Assembly: GCA_947374445.1 (NCBI GenBank)
Contig: CANCBY010000127.1
Span: 1-7,013 of the forward strand
Direction of reading: 5' to 3'
Origin: Pseudobdellovibrionaceae bacterium
GTDB taxonomy: Bacteria; Bdellovibrionota; Bdellovibrionia; Bdellovibrionales; Bdellovibrionaceae
DNA length: 7,013 nucleotides
Made by a program: the position numbers and the translations under genes. The notes beneath the pieces were generated by a model. It was not told the DNA's origin and ran no database searches. It saw only the letters and a list, made by a program, of their open reading frames with translations. Below, one piece after another: positions 5,670 to 7,013 of the stretch. The stretch's first letter is position 1. The number at the start of each line of letters is the position of its first letter.

Positions 5670-7013
5670 ATGTCAGTAGCTAACGAATCTGCCAGCAATT
5701 TTAGAATTGAAAAAGACACCATGGGCGATGTGAAAGTTCCGGCCAATGTTTATTGGGGAGCACAAACTCAGCGCTCAACAGAAAATTTCAAAATTGGCGG
5801 AGATCGTTTTCCGCGCGAGATGATCAAAGCTCTCGGCGTTCTTAAAAAATGTGCGGCAATAACAAATAATAAGTTGGGCCTTCTTGATGGTAAAAAAACC
5901 GAACTCATTGTGAAGGCCGCCGATGAAGTGATCGCGGGCAAACTTGATGCGCACTTTCCTTTAGTGGTTTGGCAGACTGGTTCTGGCACACAAACAAACA
6001 TGAATGCCAATGAAGTGATCGCAAATCGTGCGATGGACATGATGGGCGTCAAGCTTCCATCAAAAGAGATTCACCCGAACGATGATGTGAATAAAGGGCA
6101 AAGCTCAAATGATACTTTTCCGACAGCGATGCATATTGCCGTTGGTGATCAGATTTATCATCACTTGCTACCGAAGCTCGAGAAACTCGAAAAGGCGTTG
6201 GCAAAAAAACAAGATGAGTTCAAAGACATTGTTAAAATTGGTCGCACACATTTGATGGACGCAACTCCGCTGACTCTGGGGCAAGAGTTCTCGGGCTACG
6301 TGATTCAAATGAAGCACTCGATTCGACGGGTGAAAAATACTCTTCCGCACTTGCATGAACTGGCCTTGGGGGGCACAGCGGTTGGAACCGGATTGAACAC
6401 TCATATTGATTTTCCGGTCGACGCGGCTAAAGCCATTGCACTTGAGACAAAAGTTCCGTTTGTCACTGCAGAGAATAAATTTGAAGCCTTGGCTTCACAC
6501 GATGCTCTAGTTGAAGTCAGTGGTGCTTTGAATTCGTGTGCGGTGTCTTTGATGAAGATTGCAAATGACATTCGCCTTTTGGGGAGTGGCCCTCGCTGCG
6601 GAATTGGTGAATTGCATCTTCCTGAAAATGAGCCAGGCTCATCAATCATGCCAGGTAAAGTAAATCCCACTCAGAGCGAGGCCATGACAATGGTTTGCGC
6701 TCAGGTCATGGGCAATCATGTGGCCGTGACAATCGGTGGAGCGACCGGGCATTTTGAGCTGAATGTTTTCAAGACACTGATTGTATTTAATGTTTTGAAC
6801 TCGATCCGTTTGATTGCGGATGCTTGTGATAGCTTCACAGAGCATTGTGTTGTTGGTATCGAAGCGAACACTCAGCAAATCAAAAAGCATCTCGACAACT
6901 CTTTGATGTTGGTGACAGCTCTCAATCCGCATATTGGTTATGACAATGCAGCCAAGATCGCAAAAACAGCACACAAAAATGGGACCACTCTCAAAGAAGA
7001 GGCGGTCAAGCTT
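5670..7013 (+). CDS. fumC: Class II fumarate hydratase, 3' end outside window
   Basis: The frame is open from ATG 5670 to the last base and gives 448 residues. E. coli FumC has 467, so roughly the last 20 residues are missing. The enzyme interconverts fumarate and L-malate in the TCA cycle and is an iron-free cytoplasmic homotetramer. Conserved regions are all present: T-G-S-G-T-Q-T-N-M-N-x-N-E (103-115), the S-S-N-D-T-F-P segment (145-151), G-R-T-H-L-x-D-A-T-P (191-200) with catalytic His194, and the signature G-S-S-I-M-P-G-K-V-N-P (323-333) with catalytic Ser324 and substrate-binding Lys330 and Asn332. Numbering is E. coli plus six. The start is supported by AGGAG (5658-5662) at 7 bases. 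Class II fumarase rather than aspartase or argininosuccinate lyase is chosen because the whole pattern matches FumC. No frameshift is seen. Confidence 0.97.
   Translation, partial: MSVANESASNFRIEKDTMGDVKVPANVYWGAQTQRSTENFKIGGDRFPREMIKALGVLKKCAAITNNKLGLLDGKKTELIVKAADEVIAGKLDAHFPLVVWQTGSGTQTNMNANEVIANRAMDMMGVKLPSKEIHPNDDVNKGQSSNDTFPTAMHIAVGDQIYHHLLPKLEKLEKALAKKQDEFKDIVKIGRTHLMDATPLTLGQEFSGYVIQMKHSIRRVKNTLPHLHELALGGTAVGTGLNTHIDFPVDAAKAIALETKVPFVTAENKFEALASHDALVEVSGALNSCAVSLMKIANDIRLLGSGPRCGIGELHLPENEPGSSIMPGKVNPTQSEAMTMVCAQVMGNHVAVTIGGATGHFELNVFKTLIVFNVLNSIRLIADACDSFTEHCVVGIEANTQQIKKHLDNSLMLVTALNPHIGYDNAAKIAKTAHKNGTTLKEEAVKL

Noticed and set aside
5768..6974. Several minus-strand open frames of 78-110 codons opposite fumC
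   Set aside because: They lie wholly opposite a clearly real fumarase gene, show no family motif and no ribosome binding site, and are explained by the codon pattern of the other strand.

Overview
The window looks like part of a proteobacterial chromosome, moderately AT-rich by eye, and most like a Bdellovibrio-type organism. The taxonomy is an inference with modest confidence. It rests on a YaeQ-family protein and a YdfG-like reductase close to the E. coli proteins as I remember them, Gram-negative style signal peptides, Shine-Dalgarno sites and a class II fumarase. I see no insertion sequence, CRISPR array, rRNA or tRNA gene.

Layout: The first ten bases hold the start (Met-Ala-Tyr) of a gene running leftwards off the window, with its own ribosome binding site. 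Bases 11-328 are a divergent intergenic region with no gene but one repeat/dyad element. Next comes a compact rightward cluster: an unrecognised exported protein (329-1168), a second unrecognised small exported protein (1199-1735), and, only 4 bases later, a JmjC/cupin-fold Fe(II)/2-oxoglutarate oxygenase related to the ribosomal-protein hydroxylase YcfD/RoxA (1740-2975). A YaeQ-family protein with a TTG start follows at 3017-3568. Then an AAA ATPase of the DUF4143 type (3632-4789) sits behind a promoter-like sequence so close to the ATG that its mRNA may be leaderless. An SDR oxidoreductase of the YdfG type (4879-5619) and a class II fumarase fumC (from 5670, cut by the window end) complete the region. 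All complete genes are on the + strand.

How the genes may work together: The first three look like one transcription unit because of their 30- and 4-base gaps. The oxygenase should be cytoplasmic while its two neighbours carry signal peptides, so any functional link (modification before export, or just co-regulation) is open. YaeQ and the ATPase are adjacent and both carry PD-(D/E)XK-like folds according to family knowledge. The SDR and fumarase look like ordinary metabolism. The parts most worth a second look are the three-gene cluster, the first gene's helix / long apolar segment / helix architecture, the oxygenase's active-site variation, the possible leaderless ATPase mRNA, and two repeat elements (4840-4856, 5624-5646) in front of the metabolic genes.
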